DNA of 29,279 nucleotides from Welwitschia mirabilis. Lineage: Eukaryota > Gnetophyta > Gnetopsida > Welwitschiales. The position numbers were made by a program, and so were the translations under genes. The notes under the pieces are model-generated. The model was not told the origin of the DNA and ran no database searches. It was given only the letters and a program-made list of their open reading frames with translations. Where the stretch lies: NCBI GenBank assembly GCA_051453625.1, contig JBOZIK010000001.1:145220448-145249726 (forward strand), read 5' to 3'. Position 1 is the stretch's first letter; every line of letters begins with the position of its first letter. Positions 1 to 9,345 of this stretch are shown here, one piece after another.

Positions 1-226
1 CGTATACAGGGTCGGACATCCTAGTTTAGAAGGTCGGACGTCCATGTATAAAAGTCCGTATACAGGGTGGGATGTCCTAGTTTAGAAGGTCGGAAGTCCC
101 TGTATAAAAGTCTATATACAGGGTCGGATGTCCCAAATTGACAGGGCGGACGTCCCTATATTAGAAATCCGAATACAATGTCGGACGTCCCAGTTAGACA
201 GGCCGGACGTCCCTACCTGGTAAATC
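1..226. repeat. 56-bp tandem array with paired GGACGTCC palindromes
   Basis: There are four head-to-tail units, 1-56, 57-112, 113-170 and 171 to about 226. Each opens with a CGTATACAGGGT-like segment and holds two GGACGTCC-type octamers 22 bp apart. Period, octamer and spacing match the array inside the copia LTRs further right (for example 19370-19600), so this is probably U3 sequence of another member of that family. The window edge hides the rest. It abuts the decayed gypsy integrase at about 240, so it may mark another insertion there. Confidence 0.8.
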
Positions 227-239
227 TTTGTTTTCTTAG

Positions 240-1075
240 GCTAGAAACTTCATCATTGAAAATATTTTCTGCAACATTTACATTCTTGATCCACTAAGTT
301 CAAGGTATGACAACTCTTGAAAGAATGAAGAGCAATATTAGAAGAAAGCACACAAAATTTACCATAAACTAATTCATAAGAAGCAAAGCCACAAACTAAT
401 TTATAAGTGAAGCCAAGATAATTTTGTGTAGTGGTTCTATAAGACCCAAGGAGATCATCAAGATTCAAAGCCTCATTCTTCCATGAAAAGTTTATAGTTT
501 ACTGAAGTGTTTTCTTGATTTCCCTATTAGCATTTTCCAACTGATCATTTGTTTGTGGGTGATAAATGTTAACAACACAATGTTGAATCCCATCATGTAA
601 GAGAACCTTCCTAAGAATCTTAGTGATAAAATGAGTTTCTTGATCACTTCTAAGAATGCTAGGAAAACTAAAATAAGTGAAAACATGAGACTTAAGAAAT
701 CAGCAAATAGTCAAGGCATCATTGGTTATAGTAGGAAGGGCTTTTACTTATTTGATCACATATCAATGGCCACAAGAATGTACCTCTTTCCACAAGATAG
801 GGAGCCTAAAGGTTAGTAAAGTCTATTCCCCAATGATCAAAACGTTCACGTCCTATAATAGGTTGAAGTGACATATCTTCCTTACAAGTCAAACCTCCAA
901 ACTTTTGGTAAGCCTCACATTTCTTGACAAATTCAAAAGTATCATGGAACAAAGAAGGCTAATAGAATCTAGCATGAAGGATTTTTCATAACTATTTTCT
1001 TTCCACTAAAGTGTCCTCCACAAACTCCTCATGGCAAAGGAATAAAATTTATTGTTGTTCCCACTTTGGAATGCA
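240..1075 (-). pseudogene. Ty3/gypsy integrase, decayed (Athila/Tat-like)
   Basis: Conceptual minus-strand translation, across several frames, gives an integrase in the right order. A zinc-finger part at about 900-1040 reads GGHFSGKKTIMKILHARFYW, then FVKKCEAYQ. The catalytic core includes FDHWGIDF at about 825-850, then a YILVAIDYV-like stretch, SDQETHF, and HPQTNDQLENANREIKKTLQ at about 500-560. The C-terminal part (253-468) includes SYRTTTQNYLGF and YELVYGK. The family's CxxC finger is CEAY here, so the second Cys has become Tyr. Many stops and frameshifts make it non-functional. The protein would insert the element's cDNA into the nuclear genome. The lack of a visible chromodomain and the FVK.C and ADHLS.L style suggest the Athila/Tat clade; the clade call is inference. 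Confidence 0.85.
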
Positions 1076-1935
1076 TTTTCTCATGATTTGGTTTGTAAAC
1101 CTGTGATTAAAAAGAGAAGAGACCCACTCATATTCACCTCTCTTATGAAGAAAGATTTTTTGTTAGAAAGGGATCCAAGTAGGAGATGTTTTATTAGTAA
1201 TAAGATAATTCACAATGTCTACATCCCATGGGTTAGGATGTTTTGCATATTGATCATTTAATTCTTGCATAAGGAACAAGTGATTATTTGGAAATTCATC
1301 CTTGACGATTAATGGTTTAGAGGATGAAGGGGAAAAAGCTAAATGGGAAAGATGATCAGCCACAACATTTTCCTTTCCAACTTTATCTATGATTGAGCTT
1401 TAATTCTTGGAGTAACAAAATCCACCCAATGAGATAGGCCCAAATTGTTGATTTGGTCATAAGATAACGAATGGTTAAGTGATTAGGATAGACATTGGTG
1501 TGGTACCACAAAGGATAATGGCAAAATTTTTCAAGGGAATGAATAAGAAGTAGGAATTCGGTTTTAGTAATAGCATAATTTAGTTGAGCACCAAAAGTGT
1601 TTCACTAGTATAAGCAATAACATGAGAATTTTTACCATCCTTTTGACCTAAAACTCCACAAATGGCATGATCACTAGCATCATACATTAATTCAACGTCT
1701 TTTGACTAACAAGGTCCAATCAAAATAGGGGTAGTGGAAATTTTCTCTTTTACAACCTAAAAAGCTTCCTGACAAAGATGAGTGCACTCTAATTTAATGT
1801 TCTTTCCTAGGAGTTGATGAAGAGCTTTACAAATTTTTGAAAAGTCTTTAATGAACCTCGTACAAAAGTCCACATGACCAAGAAAGGATCTAACTTAGTT
1901 TTCAATTGGTTGGGCATGCCATTTCTTTAACGATT
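1076..1935 (-). pseudogene. Ty3/gypsy RNase H and RH-IN linker, decayed
   Basis: The minus strand encodes the family's post-RT segment with stops: SFLGHVDFYKRFIKDFSKI-like sequence and CKALHQLLGKN at about 1790-1930, then an RNase H-like DAS-type stretch at about 1600-1720. The linker (1163-1363) holds ADHLSHL followed by NPWDVDIVNYLI, typical of Athila/Tat-like elements, where ADHLSRL precedes an acidic stretch and PW.ADI.NYL. It would degrade the RNA strand during reverse transcription. It sits between RT (right) and integrase (left), the standard gypsy order on the minus strand. Nonsense codons and frame changes rule out function. Confidence 0.8.
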
Positions 1936-2640
1936 TGGATATTGAAAGGATCAACCTCAATTTCCTTTTCTGAAACAATATGCCCAAGGACAATTCGACT
2001 TTGCACTAAAAATATGGTCTTTTCCCACCTAAGTTTCAATCTAATTTCTATGTATCTATCCAATGCTTTTCCTATCTCTCCAACATTTGGTCAAAATAAT
2101 CTTTCCCTAGAAATAAATCATTTGTAAAAGCATCAATGCATTCTTCCAACATATCAGTGAAGATTCTTAGGATAGCTCTCTAAAAGGTTCTTAGAGAATT
2201 GCACAATTGAAAGGAGATTCACCTATGTGCATAAGTTCTAAAGGGTAAAGTAAAGGTACTTTTGAATTGATCCTCCTTTGCAATGGAAATCTGGTTGTAT
2301 CCACTATAGCCATCTAAAAAAAAATAGTATTCACATCCTTGTAACTAAACTAAAAATTTGATCTAGAAAAGGTAAAGGGCAATCATTATTTTTTATGTTA
2401 ATTCAATTTCATAAATTAATGCAAACTCTCCACTTCCCCTTTTTTTTGGAACTACGGTTAAAGACCTGACCCACTCACTATTGGTGATAGGATAAATGAC
2501 ATTAGCATCAACTAGTTTAATAATTTCTTCCTTCACCACTTATCACAAGGTTGGGTTCAAACTTCATCATGGTTGTCTTATTGCCTTAGGGTTTTCCTCC
2601 AACTAAATTTTATCTTGAACAACATTGGGAGGAATGTCGC
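1936..2640 (-). pseudogene. Ty3/gypsy reverse transcriptase, decayed
   Basis: Broken minus-strand reading shows gypsy RT blocks in order: IYPITNSEWV and a LTVVPKKRG-like stretch at about 2430-2510, a CPLPF.DQI block at about 2340-2400, a CPFGTYAHRRMPFGLCNAP-like block (heavily altered) at about 2190-2270, then the active-site region at about 2112-2145. That motif, normally F/Y-x-D-D, reads FTND here, so the first catalytic Asp has become Asn (GAT to AAT). With many stops, the enzyme is dead. It would copy the element's RNA into cDNA. The order is consistent with the flanking protease (right) and RNase H (left). Confidence 0.8.
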
Positions 2641-2999
2641 TTAAATCCTTGTGAGTCCATGCAAAAGCTTAAACCTTTTTGGTTAACACATCAACAACTC
2701 GAGCTCCTTCATATTGGGATAAGGTTGATGATATGATTAGAGGTTTTCTAGGGTCATCATGGATGAAAATGTACTTGAGGTTGCTAGGTGATTCTTCTAA
2801 TGTTGACCAGTTTGGTAAAAGCTTCACTCATTCTGAGATAAGGTCGGAAGGCTTTGTAAGATTTACCTTCTTTCAATTTTAGAAATTGATTACTGAATCT
2901 CTTCAAAAGGGGCTAAATTATCTGTAGAGATAATGGGTTTCAATGATGAACGAAGAACTGGTATCAGCACATCGTTTCTTGTAGTAATTCAGAAGCTGT

Positions 3000-3099
3000 N
3001 NNNNNNNNNNNNNNNNNNNNNNNNNNNNNNNNNNNNNNNNNNNNNNNNNNNNNNNNNNNNNNNNNNNNNNNNNNNNNNNNNNNNNNNNNNNNNNNNNNN
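3000..3099. other. Assembly gap (100 N)
   Basis: Exactly 100 N, conventionally a gap of unknown size, within the gypsy protease-RT region. Confidence 0.99.
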
Positions 3100-3389
3100 T
3101 AGGTTGACTTCTCCTTTCTAAGTGTAATTGCTTAGCAATATGAAAAGACATGACATTAACATTTGCTCCTAGATTTATGAGACATTTTCTTCACCTTTTT
3201 GCTTCCTTCTAGAATCACATTTACAAGAGCAGCTCGTGGATCCTTTTATCCAAGTGCTTTGTTAGCTTGGAAAGACATTGTGCTTTGGCCCATGAACACT
3301 TTCTTAAGCATGGCTCTATTTTTCTTCCTAGTCACCAAATTTCTCCACACTTTGATGTATTGTTTACTATCTTCAAAGATCTGAATGTT

Positions 3390-3394
3390 GATTT
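3390..3394. repeat. Left target-site duplication of the copia composite (GATTT)
   Basis: These five bases directly precede the TGTTAG terminus of LTR1. They match GATTC at 15943-15947, directly after the outer end of LTR3, with one mismatch. This is the 5-bp duplication expected of LTR-retrotransposon integration. It implies that 3395-15942 entered, or was reduced to its present form, as one unit within the gypsy gene. Confidence 0.75.
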
Positions 3395-4364
3395 TGTTAG
3401 GATTAATAGGCATCCTAGAAGTGGGAGGTGAATAGGGTAAATTAAAATTATTGCTAAAAGCCAATTAAAATCAGATTTTGCACTAATAAGAGAATAGCAT
3501 AAAAATAGCACAAAAAAATCAAATGATTAATGCACCGGATTTATAGTGGTTCGGCAATCCTTGTGTATTCCACTCACAAGGGCAGCAACGTGCTTTNNNN
3601 NNNNNNNNNNNNNNNNNNNNNNNNNNNNNNNNNNNNNNNNNNNNNNNNNNNNNNNNNNNNNNNNNNNNNNNNNNNNNNNNNNNNNNNNNNNNNNNNNNNN
3701 NNNNNNNNNNNNNNNNNNNNNNNNNNNNNNNNNNNNNNNNNNNNNNNNNNNNNNNNNNNNNNNNNNNNNNNNNNNNNNNNNNNNNNNNNNNNNNNNNNNN
3801 NNNNNNNNNNNNNNNNNNNNNNNNNNNNNNNNNNNNNNNNNNNNNNNNNNNNNNNNNNNNNNNNNNNNNNNNNNNNNNNNNNNNNNNNNNNNNNNNNNNN
3901 NNNNNNNNNNNNNNNNNNNNNNNNNNNNNNNNNNNNNNNNNNNNNNNNNNNNNNNNNNNNNNNNNNNNNNNNNNNNNNNNNNNNNNNNNNNNNNNNNNNN
4001 NNNNNNNNNNNNNNNNNNNNNNNNNNNNNNNNNNNNNNNNNNNNNNNNNNNNNNNNNNNNNNNNNNNNNNNNNNNNNNNNNNNNNNNNNNNNNNNNNNNN
4101 NNNNNNNNNNNNNNNNNNNNNNNNNNNNNNNNNNNNNNNNNNNNNNNNNNNNNCCATAGTAGAATCCTAAAAATAGGGTCAGACATCTTTGAGGTAGAAC
4201 TCAGACGTCCTCATATATTTTTCCCGTGAAAAGGGTCGAACCTCCCGATGACATAACATAGATGTCTGAGATGGCACAACTTTTGATTTGTACAATTTTG
4301 ATGAGGTCACTGCCTATCCTTCAACATCATTGAAACACTTGACACCTTGACAGATTCTTCCACA
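3395..4364 (-). repeat. LTR1 (3' LTR of copia unit A)
   Basis: It starts TGTTAGGATTAATAGG and ends ATTCTTCCACA, the same termini as LTR2, LTR3 and the solo LTR. Only 3395-3596 and 4154-4364 are readable; 557 N fill the middle. The visible right part (about 4170-4265) keeps a few GGACGTCC-type motifs. Full copies are about 1105-1146 bp, so the gap size is probably underestimated or this LTR has a deletion. Confidence 0.9.
3597..4153. other. Assembly gap (557 N) inside LTR1
   Basis: Unreadable bases inside the LTR. By alignment to LTR2 the hidden part should hold the TATA box and most of the motif array. Confidence 0.99.
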
Positions 4365-4378
4365 ATCTCCCTCTTTTC
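4365..4378 (-). promoter_or_regulatory. Polypurine tract of copia unit A
   Basis: The minus strand reads AAAAGAGGGAGAT directly before the TGTGGAAG start of LTR1. This purine run primes plus-strand DNA synthesis and fixes the element's orientation as minus. Confidence 0.85.
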
Positions 4379-4840
4379 AATGATGGCAACTTTGTACCCA
4401 GATTTGGCAAGATGGAGAGTAGGATACTCCCCCTGAAGTTGTGCTTCTCAATTGACCTGTAATCTACACAAATGGATGACAAACGAAAGGTTCTTGCAAA
4501 TGGCTTAGTGCAATAGAGTTTCACCAAAAGTCTAAAAAATTGTGCATTGTGTCAGAAGTATCAAAAATAGGCACTATATTGATAGAATTGAAAAATAAGT
4601 GCTTCAATATGTGAGGCAATTCTTTAAAACATTAGATATATATCTAGTGTATCTTTATCCCCTTTGTCATTATTGAAAAAAATCAAAAAGTAAACACACA
4701 GATAATTTGAAGAGGAAATAGAACAAATTGTATTCATTAAACTTGAAGATTACAATTAATTTTGTCAAGCATGTACAATATAAAAATTGATAGGAGAAAG
4801 AGAGATACAACAGGCAAAATGAGAAGGAGAGGAAAGAAGA
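4379..4840. other. 3' non-coding region of copia unit A
   Basis: AT-rich sequence between the PPT and the ancestral stop of the third ORF. It aligns closely with 12148-12609 of unit B and shows no protein signature. The minus frame of the third ORF runs on into it down to 4670 because its stop at 4841-4843 is TAC instead of the TAG seen in unit B. Confidence 0.7.
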
Positions 4841-5914
4841 GTAAGATGATGAGCCATCATGCTCAAAAGCAATAGGTTCCTCCTCTTCTTCCTCTGAACT
4901 AGGAGGAATCTGTAACCCATACGTAGACAAACCAAAAACTATCTGATCTACATGCCTACATAGTTTCTCTGACGTCCTCTAGGCCTAAAGAGAAATTTCT
5001 TTTACATCCAAAACCTCCTTTATTAGATCCTCATTGTTGACTGATCCTGGACAAGAACCTTCCTATGTCCGTTGTTTCTTCTTGGTAGGAGGGGAAGGAC
5101 TAATAACTTCAGACAGAATGTTCATTTTCTTGAGAGAATGCAAACCCCAAGGTTTAGGTACTTTAAGCATCTCTTCATCCTTTCGAAATGCAGAATCATG
5201 ATTTTCTAGAATAGTTGTAATCAAACCTCCAAAAGGTAAGCTACTATACCTAGCTAGGATGAACTGACTCATATAAAACATGACAAACTTATACAGGTTT
5301 ATACAAACACCTGTGCCAAGACAAAATAATATATATGCACATACTAGAGAAACTTCATCCTTATGATCAAGCCTGGGCACAAGATTATTCATAGAAATCT
5401 GGAATAAAACTCTGTAAAAAGAAGTTAATTTTCTTGTGGGCAAGTTTGCACGCCAGTGAAAAGTAGTCCTACAAAGCTTTGAAGTTAAAACATAAATTGA
5501 AACTGCCTCCTTCAGAGAACTGACTGCAGAGATTTTTTGAAAGAGGCCCTTATTTAGGAAGCTCATAACCAAAGAAATAGTTTCCAAGTCCACATCCACC
5601 CTTCTACCATACACTTTTGAAGTAATGACCCAATTGGTAGAATTAAAATGAGCATTGCAATAAAACAAGCATACCATTTTAGTAGAAGCATGGGTGTCTA
5701 GATCTAAAGCATACTACCAACCTAGTTCAACAAATTAATCGAAGATAGGAACTTCTCTTCTAAATGACTGGTAGTCAATTTGCCTTTCAGGAGCCAAAGG
5801 ACACTTGTCATAGCCTACAAACTAGGCTTTGCGATGTTTTGGAGAAAGAAACCACTCAGACTTAGATTCTGGCTCCTTTCCCTTTTTGGACAAACCAATT
5901 TTGCTCTTGACCAT
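4841..5914 (-). pseudogene. Third ORF of the copia element, copy A (putative plant transposon protein domain)
   Basis: One minus frame runs from ATG at 5914-5912 to the position of unit B's stop, about 358 codons. Only scattered stop codons interrupt it, and no frameshift is seen. The N-terminus is basic then acidic/serine (KKGKEPESKSEW). Next come ERQIDYQSFRREVPI, then MVCLFYCNAHFNSTNWV (from 5677) with YGRRVDVDLETISL, then a segment ending VCAYILFCLGTGVCINLYKF. This order (ER.I...F, FY.NAH, RG..VD, L..AI..G..INI) resembles the plant-specific 'putative plant transposon protein' domain; I infer the match from memory of the family. After the domain come PTKKKQR, NLS-like, and a tail with SSEEEEEE and EHDGSSS. 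No HHCC, RT or membrane-anchor signature is seen, so it is not an obvious envelope. Function is unknown. It sits where Sireviruses carry an extra ORF. Confidence 0.75.
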
Positions 5915-5984
5915 GATGACCACTTCTCAAGTTCCAGAGCTCAAACAAGGAAGCAGGGAGGAGAAATGAGGAGAGAAGACAAAG

Positions 5985-6205
5985 TGAAGACTTTAAAAAA
6001 AGAAGAAGGGAAGCACGGGTGTCCCATTAGGGTTACGTCTGTGTTATCAAGTGGACATCTGGGTTTAAAAAACCGAACGTCCGGGTTGTAACTGGAAAAA
6101 ATTTTATAGACTTTAAACAGGCAGACATCTGGAATAAAAGAAGGGACTTCCAAGTTACTACCTAGCTCAGGACATCTGGATGTTAATCTAGGATGTCCGA
6201 GTGCA
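5985..6205 (-). promoter_or_regulatory. Spacer with GGACGTCC-type motif cluster upstream of third ORF (copy A)
   Basis: Between the end of pol (6318) and the third ORF's start (5914), GGACATCTG, GAACGTCCG, AGACATCTG, GGACATCTG and GGATGTCCG lie within about 150 bp. The motif is the one arrayed in the LTRs. On the minus strand TATAAAAT lies at 6108-6101, about 190 bp before the ORF's ATG, with several motifs just upstream of it. This is consistent with an internal promoter for the third ORF, but that is inference: unit B has TGCAAAAT at the same place. Confidence 0.5.
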
Positions 6206-6317
6206 AGATAATAGCAAATTTGAGAAAACACCCAGAAAACCAAAATTCACAAAATCATAAAACATCACTTCAATGACTGGTATTCTTAGGGAGGCGCAAT
6301 TCAAACAAATGGTTAAT

Positions 6318-7800
6318 TTATTTGGAAAGAGGGCAAGGCCCTATACCTAAATTTTTTCTAAGATAACAAAGATGATCTTCAGATAAACTTTTGGTCACTA
6401 TATCGGCAATTTGTTCATGAGTTGATACATGTTCTAAGTCAACTACTTTGTTTTGCACTTGTTCTCAGATAAAATGATGCCTAATATCAATGTGCTTAGT
6501 TCTAGAGTACTAGACTAGATTTTTTGTTATATTTATTGCACTTGTATTGTCACAAAACAGTTTTATTGAATCTGAAGTTATACCAAAATTGGAGAGCATT
6601 TGTTTCATCCACACCAGTTNNNNNNNNNNNNNNNNNNNNNNNNNNNNNNNNNNNNNNNNNNNNNNNNNNNNNNNNNNNNNNNNNNNNNNNNNNNNNNNNN
6701 NNNNNNNNNNNNNNNAATCATCTACACATCCAGCCCAATCGGCATCACTATATCTGGCCAACTCTATAGAGGTGTCAAACGAAAAACAGAGACCATAGTT
6801 TTGAGTAGATTCCAGATATCTCAAAATTCTTTTTGTACAGGTTAAATAAGACTCTTTTGGATTAGCCTGATATCAAGCACACACTCTAACACTGTGAGCT
6901 ATATCTGGCCTACTTGCTATGAATTACAACAGACTACCAATAATTCCTTGATAAAGTTTCTGATAACTATTCTTACCAGTATCATCCTTCCCTAGACTAA
7001 TATCAATAGAGAGAGGAGTTCCAACGTCTTTGACATTGTGCATCTTATACTTCTCTAGCATTTCTTGAATATATTTAGTTTGGCTTATGAAAATTCCAAC
7101 TTTCATTTGTTTGACTTGTAATCCAAGAAAGAATTTTAACTCACCGATTAGACTCATCTCGAACTCATTTTCATGAGTTTCTCAAACTTTGCTAGGTTGC
7201 CTTTGGTAGCTCCAAACACAATGTCATCAACATAAATCTAGACTATGAGCATATTCTTGTCTTCTCTTTTATAAATAACGTTGGATTAGCACTTCCTTTA
7301 GAAAAACCGTTTGAAACTAAGAAAGAGGTCAATCTCTCAAACCATGCTCGAGGAGCTTATTTGAGACCATATAAAGCTTTGTTCAATTTATAAATATGAT
7401 TAGGATACTTTACATCAACAAATCCTGGTGGTTGAGCTACATAAACTTCTTCTATGATGTATCCATTTAAAAAAGCACTCTTAACGTCTATTTGATACAA
7501 TTTTATCTTGTGATAGCACGCAAACGCTAGCAGCATTCTAATTGCTTCAAGTCTGGCTATGGGAGCAAAGGTTTCCCCATAATCTATTCTTTCTTATTAA
7601 CTATATCCTTGAGCTACTAGTCTTGTTTTGTTTTGGATAACATTGTGATTCTCATCTTTCTTGTTCTTGAACATCCATTTAGTTCCAATTATATGTTTAC
7701 CTTTTTGATAAGGCACAAGATCCCAAACTTGATTTCTTTCAAATTGATTCAACTCTTGTTGCATAGCCATCATTCATGATTCATCTTGTTCAGCTTCTCG
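6318..7800 (-). pseudogene. Ty1/copia reverse transcriptase-RNase H, unit A
   Basis: The minus strand encodes the copia RT with stops and frame changes. WDLVPYQKGK and GTKWMFKNK lie at about 7650-7720, then KSAFLNGYI at about 7450-7480, the KALYGLK block at about 7360-7390, and YVDDIVFG at 7211-7234, whose catalytic YVDD is intact although a stop lies two codons before it. Positions 6924-7157 give LKFFLGLQVKQMKVGIFISQ and KYIQEML. RNase H includes ARYSDADWAGC (about 6725-6760), then a 96-N gap, then LVWMKQML and FCDNTSAI (6510-6619). The C-terminus reads HEQIADIVTKSLSED, ending at TAA 6318-6320. It would make cDNA from the element's RNA inside virus-like particles. It is inactive. Confidence 0.9.
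6620..6715. other. Assembly gap (96 N) in copia RNase H
   Basis: The gap removes about 32 codons between SDADWAGC and LVWMKQML. Part of the equivalent sequence is readable in unit B at about 14380-14436. Confidence 0.99.
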
Positions 7801-8829
7801 AAAGTTTTTAGGCTCTAAAGTAGAAAGAAAACATAGAAAACTATTACTTATGGCCTTTCCACTTCGAGGTGTTGTACCTTGATCAAAATTACTTATTACA
7901 TTTTCCTGCAAATGGTCTCTTTTGGTTCTCAAGGGGGAAGAAGTGTGCTTTTCGATTTACTCCTTTGCACTTGACGAAGAATCATTGTCACTTTTGAAAG
8001 AAGAAGAAGAGAGTTCAACAATTATAGTGTCTTCACTGTCATCTAATGTTGGTTTAACATTGAAATCATCATCTATCTTGACATGCACAGATTCTTCAAC
8101 TCTACTAGAAGCCTTGTTGTAGACTCGGTAGGCTTTACTTGTCATAAAATATCCTAAAAAGGTTCTTTCATTTGCCTTAGATTCAAATTTACCATTTTCT
8201 CCTTTGTTTTTGAGAATTAAACATTTACTTCCAAATACTTTGAAATAACTTACATTTGGTTTCTTTCCACTCCACAACTCATAGGGTGTTTTATCAGTGT
8301 TTGGCCTTAGGAAGACTTTGTTGCTAATATGGCAAGCAATGTTGACTGCTTTTGCTCAAACATGTTAAGGGAGGTCTTTGTCATTCAACATAGTTCTTGT
8401 CAGTTTGATTAAAATCATGTTCTTTCTTTTTGCTACCCCATTTTGTTGAGGGGTTCTTGGAGTTGAGAGTTGATGAGATATACTATGGGAATCATAGAAA
8501 CTTTCGAATTTCTCATTAATAAACTCTCCTCTTCTATCAGATCTAATAGCATATCCCTTTTCATTTTGAATTCTTTTACAAACCTTAACAAAAGCATTGA
8601 AAGCTTCATCTTTGCTAACCAAGAAGGAGACCCAACAAAAACAAAAGAAATCATCAATCATAACTAAAAGATATCTTCTCCCTCCAGTACTCCTTGTTTG
8701 AACTAGTCCAACTAGGTCTATATGAATCAAATCTAGAGGTCTCATAGAAGTTGTGATGGTCTTACTTTTGAAGTGAGTTTTAGTTATTTTCCCTTTAACG
8801 GATGACTCGCACATTTTTGCTTGATTCAT
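7801..8829 (-). pseudogene. Ty1/copia integrase, unit A
   Basis: The core lies at 8365-8829 in one frame: PLDLIHIDLVG with the first catalytic Asp at 8716-8718, IRSDRRGEF with the second Asp at about 8536-8538, then TPQQNGVAKRKNM. The family's third acidic residue (NGVVERKN) is Lys here, codon AAA at 8430-8428, so the DDE triad is broken. The C-terminal part at 7957-8277 reads WSGKKPNVSYFKVFGSKC, TFLGY and SKAYRVYNK, typical of copia integrase, followed by an acidic/serine linker towards RT. The enzyme would join cDNA ends to the host genome. The GAA-to-AAA loss and frame breaks make it inactive. Confidence 0.9.
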
Positions 8830-9345
8830 GTTGAGCTTAGGAACTTCTTTTACAATTTCTTTCGATGAAATCTTAGATAAATCCTTAACATTTATGTGAC
8901 CCAGTCTCTTATGCTATAAGTTGATATCATCATTTTTGGCAAAGTAACACTCTTTACTCAATTTACTATTGTTCTTTCTAATCACATACATGCATCTAGA
9001 CCTACTACTCATGAGCACAACTTTGTTGGTGATGGCATTACGAACAACACACTTGTCTTGATGAAATGAAACAATGTTACCTCTATCACAAATTTGCGAT
9101 ATACCTAAAAGATTGTGCTTTAGACCCTTGACAAGTTATACATCATGAATTGTTGGATGATTACCATTTGCATTTATAATACCCTTACCAACAATAAAAC
9201 CCTTACTGTTATCACCAAATGTTACTTCTCCACCGTTGTACTCTTGAAAAGACAAAAGCAAATTTTTATTACCTGTCATGTAACTAGAGCACCCACTATC
9301 TAAATACCACCGAGTTCGATCTTGAGCTTTAAAGGCAACATGCGT
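8830..9345 (-). pseudogene. Ty1/copia protease and GAG-pre-integrase region, unit A
   Basis: The minus strand reads WYLDSGCSSYMTGN, with the aspartic protease DSG triad intact at 9292-9300. It continues VTFGDNSKGFIVGKG and GLKHNLLGISQICDRG, the standard copia protease-to-integrase path. The pre-integrase block HKRLGHINVKDLSK follows at about 8870-8920; the usual Trp before HKRLGH is a TAG stop. The protease would cut the gag-pol polyprotein. It lies between gag (right) and integrase (left), as in copia order. Confidence 0.88.

Larger units (their letters stand above)
2641..3394 (-). pseudogene. Ty3/gypsy protease region, decayed, interrupted by copia insertion
   Basis: The minus-strand frame at 3246-3394 includes INIQIFEDSKQYIKVW and later MGQSTMSFQANKALG, a pre-protease segment. 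After a frame change, INLGANVNVMSFHIAKQLHL at about 3130-3175 matches the plant gypsy aspartic-protease block (usually D.GA.VN.M), but the catalytic Asp is Asn. A 100-N gap (3000-3099) removes part of the domain. At 3394 the coding stops abruptly at the TG end of a copia LTR. The same frame resumes across the copia composite at 15943, so this protein was split by insertion. Confidence 0.75.

Noticed and set aside
1-226. CRISPR-like array (regular repeats)
   Set aside because: The repeats are contiguous 56-bp tandem units without unique spacers, in plant DNA, and match LTR U3 sequence.
3519-4229. Long open frames of 209-227 residues
   Set aside because: They consist almost entirely of N; no readable coding sequence.
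4670-4840. Hydrophobic minus-strand extension that could look like a membrane anchor (envelope-like)
   Set aside because: It lies beyond the stop conserved in unit B and results from that stop becoming TAC; it is readthrough into the 3' non-coding region.
5780-6091. Plus-strand frame of 103 residues
   Set aside because: Antisense to the third ORF's N-terminus and the motif spacer; no family resemblance.
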